A stretch of DNA of 6,384 bases from RUG11247 sp050945995. Its GTDB lineage: Bacteria; Bacillota; Clostridia; Christensenellales; Aristaeellaceae. The translations under genes and the position numbers were made by a program. Positions 4,257 through 6,384 of this stretch are shown piece after piece. Positions within the stretch are counted from its first letter, which is position 1; every line of letters starts with the position of its first letter. Location of the stretch: positions 1-6,384 of the forward strand of contig JBMNUA010000143.1 of assembly GCA_050945995.1 (NCBI GenBank). The letters are read 5' to 3'. The notes beneath the pieces were generated by a model. That model was not told the origin of the DNA, ran no database searches, and saw only the letters and a list, made by a program, of their open reading frames with translations.

Positions 4257-6384
4257 TTATTCCGTGCGCAGCGCGACGACCGGGTCTTTGCGCGAGGCGA
4301 TGCCCGAGGGGATGAGCCCCGCGATCCATGTCAGGAACATGGAGATGGCGATCAGTATCGCCGCGCCCAGCGCAGGCAGCTGCGCCACGCCCGAGATGTT
4401 GGCGAGGTGGCGGATGAGCGCATTGATCGGGAAGGTGAGCGCGAAGGAGATGAGGATACCGAGCGCGCCCGAGACAAAGCCCACCACCAGCGTCTCCGCG
4501 TTGAACACGCGCGCGATGTCGCGCTTAGACGCGCCGATGGAGCGCAGGATGCCGATTTCCTTTGTGCGCTCGAGCACGGAGATGTAGGTGATGATGCCGA
4601 TCATGATGGACGACACCACGAGCGAGATTGCGACGAATGCGATCAGCACATAGCTGATGGCATTGATGATCGTGTTGACCGACGACATGATCAGCTCGAC
4701 ATAATCGGTGTACTGGATCACGGACGCATCGTCGCCCGCCTCGGTCATGCGCGCGTTGTAATCGGCGATCATGGCGGTGACCTTCTCCTTCGCCGCGAAA
4801 TCCCTGGGGTAGATGGCGATCGAGGTGGGTACATCGCGGTCTGCCACGCCGAGCGCGCGCAGGTTCTCCTCGTAGGATGCGGCGGCGTTTGCGCCTGCGC
4901 CGAACTGGGCGGCGAGCGCGGCGATCTCCTCCTCGGAGAGCGATTCGAGGTAGGCGCGCTGCGCGTCGCTCAGGGGCATTTCGTCTATGCTGGCGGGCGG
5001 CGCACCGAAGGGCAGCCCCGTAAACACATCCGTATCGGGGTCGGCAAGCTGCGCGCGGACGATCTCAGCGGCGCTGATCGTATCGATGATATAATCGGTG
5101 AGCGCGGAGGTATAGCCCACGCTGCCCGTGACAGAGGTGTTCACCGCCTCCTCGTTCGGGCGCAGGATGCCCACCACGCGCAGCTCCGCTGCGTCGTCGA
5201 GCATATTTTGCATATAAGTGGTGTCGCCGCGCTGATCGACCCAACCGCCCGCCTGGGGCAGGTAGTAATCCGGCTCGACGGCGAGTTTGAACCGAAGCGC
5301 GAGCAGCTCGTCGTATGTGAAGGTGACATCGCTCGATTCGATCGCCGCGCCGCTCGTATACGCGCCCATGATGCCGGAAAGCTCCGATTGATCTTTGAGC
5401 CCGAGCGAGTAGAGCGCGAAATCGTGGATGCGGTTGAAGGGATCGACGATCAACACGATCTCGTCGTATGTGCGGGGCATACGCCCGGCGATCACATCGT
5501 ATTGGGACTCAAGCAATTCCTGGTTGTCAATCAACTCGCTCCACACGCTCATGCCGCCGGCGGAGGCGTACATGCCGCTCATCTCGCTTGATAAGCCGAT
5601 GGAATCATAGACCGTCGTGGGGTTGACCTGGAGATAGCCCTCGTCCTGTTCGCGGTAGATTTGGGGCGTCGTGCCGTAGGCATATTTGATGTCGCTGACG
5701 GACGCCTCGATGCCGCTCGCGCCGCTTTCAAGGTACGCTTTGAACGCCGCGGTATCGTTCGTCGTCACCTGCTGCTGCATCGACTCAAACATATCTAGCA
5801 TCACATTGCTGGAGCGCACAACGCCCTCCTGCGCCGCGTCGCCGTCGGGGGCGATGTTCATCATGCCGGCGAGCATGCCCGTCATATCGACGGCTTGCTG
5901 CTCGATCTGGATCGGATAGCTCGAAAGCGTGTCCTCCTCCACGCGCGTGATGTAATTCTGTATGCCGTTTGATAAAGATAAGATGAGCGCGATGCCGATG
6001 ATTCCGATGCTGCCGGCAAAGGCGGTCAACAGCGTGCGCGTTTTTTTCGTCAAGAGGTTGTGAAAGCTCAGTGACAGCGCGGTGGCAAATTGCATGGAGG
6101 TATGCTTGACGCGCGCGGCGGGCTGTGCGGGCGCGGGCGCGGCTTCGTGGGGGTTGGAATCGTCCGTCACCCGCCCGTCGAGCAGCCGTATGGTGCGCGT
6201 GGCGTACTCTTGCGCGAGCGCGGGGTTGTGGGTCACCATGATCACGAGCCGATCTTTGGCGATCTCGCGCATGATGTCCATCACCTGCGTGCTCGTCTGG
6301 GAATCGAGCGCGCCGGTCGGCTCGTCGGCGAGCAGGATGTCCGGATCGTTTACAAGCGCGCGGGCGATCGCGACGCGCTGCATC
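4257..6384 (-). CDS. ABC transporter with fused ATPase and FtsX-type permease, N-terminus cut by window edge
   Basis: The minus-strand frame runs from the right edge to stop TAA (4259-4257), giving 708 visible residues from the first methionine. That methionine is internal: it sits in the ABC signature region (MQRVAIARAL), so roughly 140-150 residues with the Walker A motif lie outside the window. Visible ATPase parts are Walker B ILLADEP (16-22), the D-loop GALDS (24-28) and the switch histidine H52 in VTHNP. A proline/alanine linker (about 78-90) leads to membrane helix 1 (about 115-138), a large extracytoplasmic domain of about 430 residues, and three C-terminal helices (about 576-602, 632-652, 672-692). 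ERTKEIGILRSIGASKRD (606-623) is the typical FtsX/MacB permease motif. This is the MacB-like mechanotransmission type, which works on extracellular peptides, lipoproteins or envelope stress rather than classical transport. The substrate is not evident, and no partner gene is visible. Confidence 0.93.
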   Translation of the reverse strand, partial: MQRVAIARALVNDPDILLADEPTGALDSQTSTQVMDIMREIAKDRLVIMVTHNPALAQEYATRTIRLLDGRVTDDSNPHEAAPAPAQPAARVKHTSMQFATALSLSFHNLLTKKTRTLLTAFAGSIGIIGIALILSLSNGIQNYITRVEEDTLSSYPIQIEQQAVDMTGMLAGMMNIAPDGDAAQEGVVRSSNVMLDMFESMQQQVTTNDTAAFKAYLESGASGIEASVSDIKYAYGTTPQIYREQDEGYLQVNPTTVYDSIGLSSEMSGMYASAGGMSVWSELIDNQELLESQYDVIAGRMPRTYDEIVLIVDPFNRIHDFALYSLGLKDQSELSGIMGAYTSGAAIESSDVTFTYDELLALRFKLAVEPDYYLPQAGGWVDQRGDTTYMQNMLDDAAELRVVGILRPNEEAVNTSVTGSVGYTSALTDYIIDTISAAEIVRAQLADPDTDVFTGLPFGAPPASIDEMPLSDAQRAYLESLSEEEIAALAAQFGAGANAAASYEENLRALGVADRDVPTSIAIYPRDFAAKEKVTAMIADYNARMTEAGDDASVIQYTDYVELIMSSVNTIINAISYVLIAFVAISLVVSSIMIGIITYISVLERTKEIGILRSIGASKRDIARVFNAETLVVGFVSGALGILISFALTFPINALIRHLANISGVAQLPALGAAILIAISMFLTWIAGLIPSGIASRKDPVVALRTE

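Noticed and set aside
4407..5591. Plus-strand open frame of 394 codons inside the ABC transporter region
   Set aside because: It is full of Arg, Asp, His and Gly repeats typical of antisense GC-rich frames, while the minus strand has a complete FtsX permease.
6381..6383. ATG as the real start of the ABC transporter
   Set aside because: This methionine falls within the ABC signature region just before Walker B; a functional ATPase needs the Walker A part, which must lie beyond the window.
1..6384. Defence system, mobile element or CRISPR signal
   Set aside because: No transposase, integrase, nuclease, toxin-antitoxin pair or spaced direct repeats were seen. Composition looks even across the window.

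Overview
The window reads as chromosomal DNA of a high-GC member of the Bacillota, most likely an uncultured, gut-type clostridium. The reasons are a NiaR-type 3H repressor, a PfoR-like membrane protein, Gram-positive style Shine-Dalgarno sequences, consensus SigA promoters, and an ABC ATPase fused to an FtsX-type permease. Codon third positions are strongly GC-rich, with dense GCG/CGC runs. The AT-rich promoter near 934-943 stands out against this background. I see no mobile element, CRISPR array, rRNA or tRNA.

Layout. (1) Positions 1-893, minus strand: a polytopic PTS-EIIC-like (PfoR family) membrane protein, cut by the left edge. (2) Positions 894-981: a compact divergent control region. 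It holds two consensus promoters (TTGACA, 17 bp, TATAAT), one on each strand, whose -10 boxes overlap inside a 10-bp palindrome. A 17-bp near-palindrome lies over the rightward -35 and the leftward transcription start. (3) Positions 982-3556, plus strand: niaR (niacin-responsive repressor), pncB (nicotinate phosphoribosyltransferase) and nadD-like (nicotinate mononucleotide adenylyltransferase), joined by 1-base stop/start overlaps and closed by a hairpin that spans the nadD stop codon. (4) Positions 3582-4176, plus strand: a small nitroreductase with its own extended -10 promoter. (5) Positions 4196-4236: a strong hairpin between convergent genes that can end transcription from both sides. 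(6) Positions 4257-6384, minus strand: a fused ABC transporter, cut by the right edge.

How it fits together. PncB turns nicotinate into nicotinate mononucleotide and NadD turns that into nicotinate adenine dinucleotide, which are two consecutive Preiss-Handler steps; the last step (NadE) is not in the window. NiaR is expected to sense nicotinate and repress. Because the repressor heads the operon and the likely operator lies between the divergent genes, the simplest model is that NiaR controls itself, the two salvage enzymes and the divergent membrane protein together. This makes the PfoR-like protein a candidate nicotinate (or precursor) importer rather than a sugar PTS component. That substrate assignment is inference. 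The nitroreductase and the ABC transporter look functionally separate.
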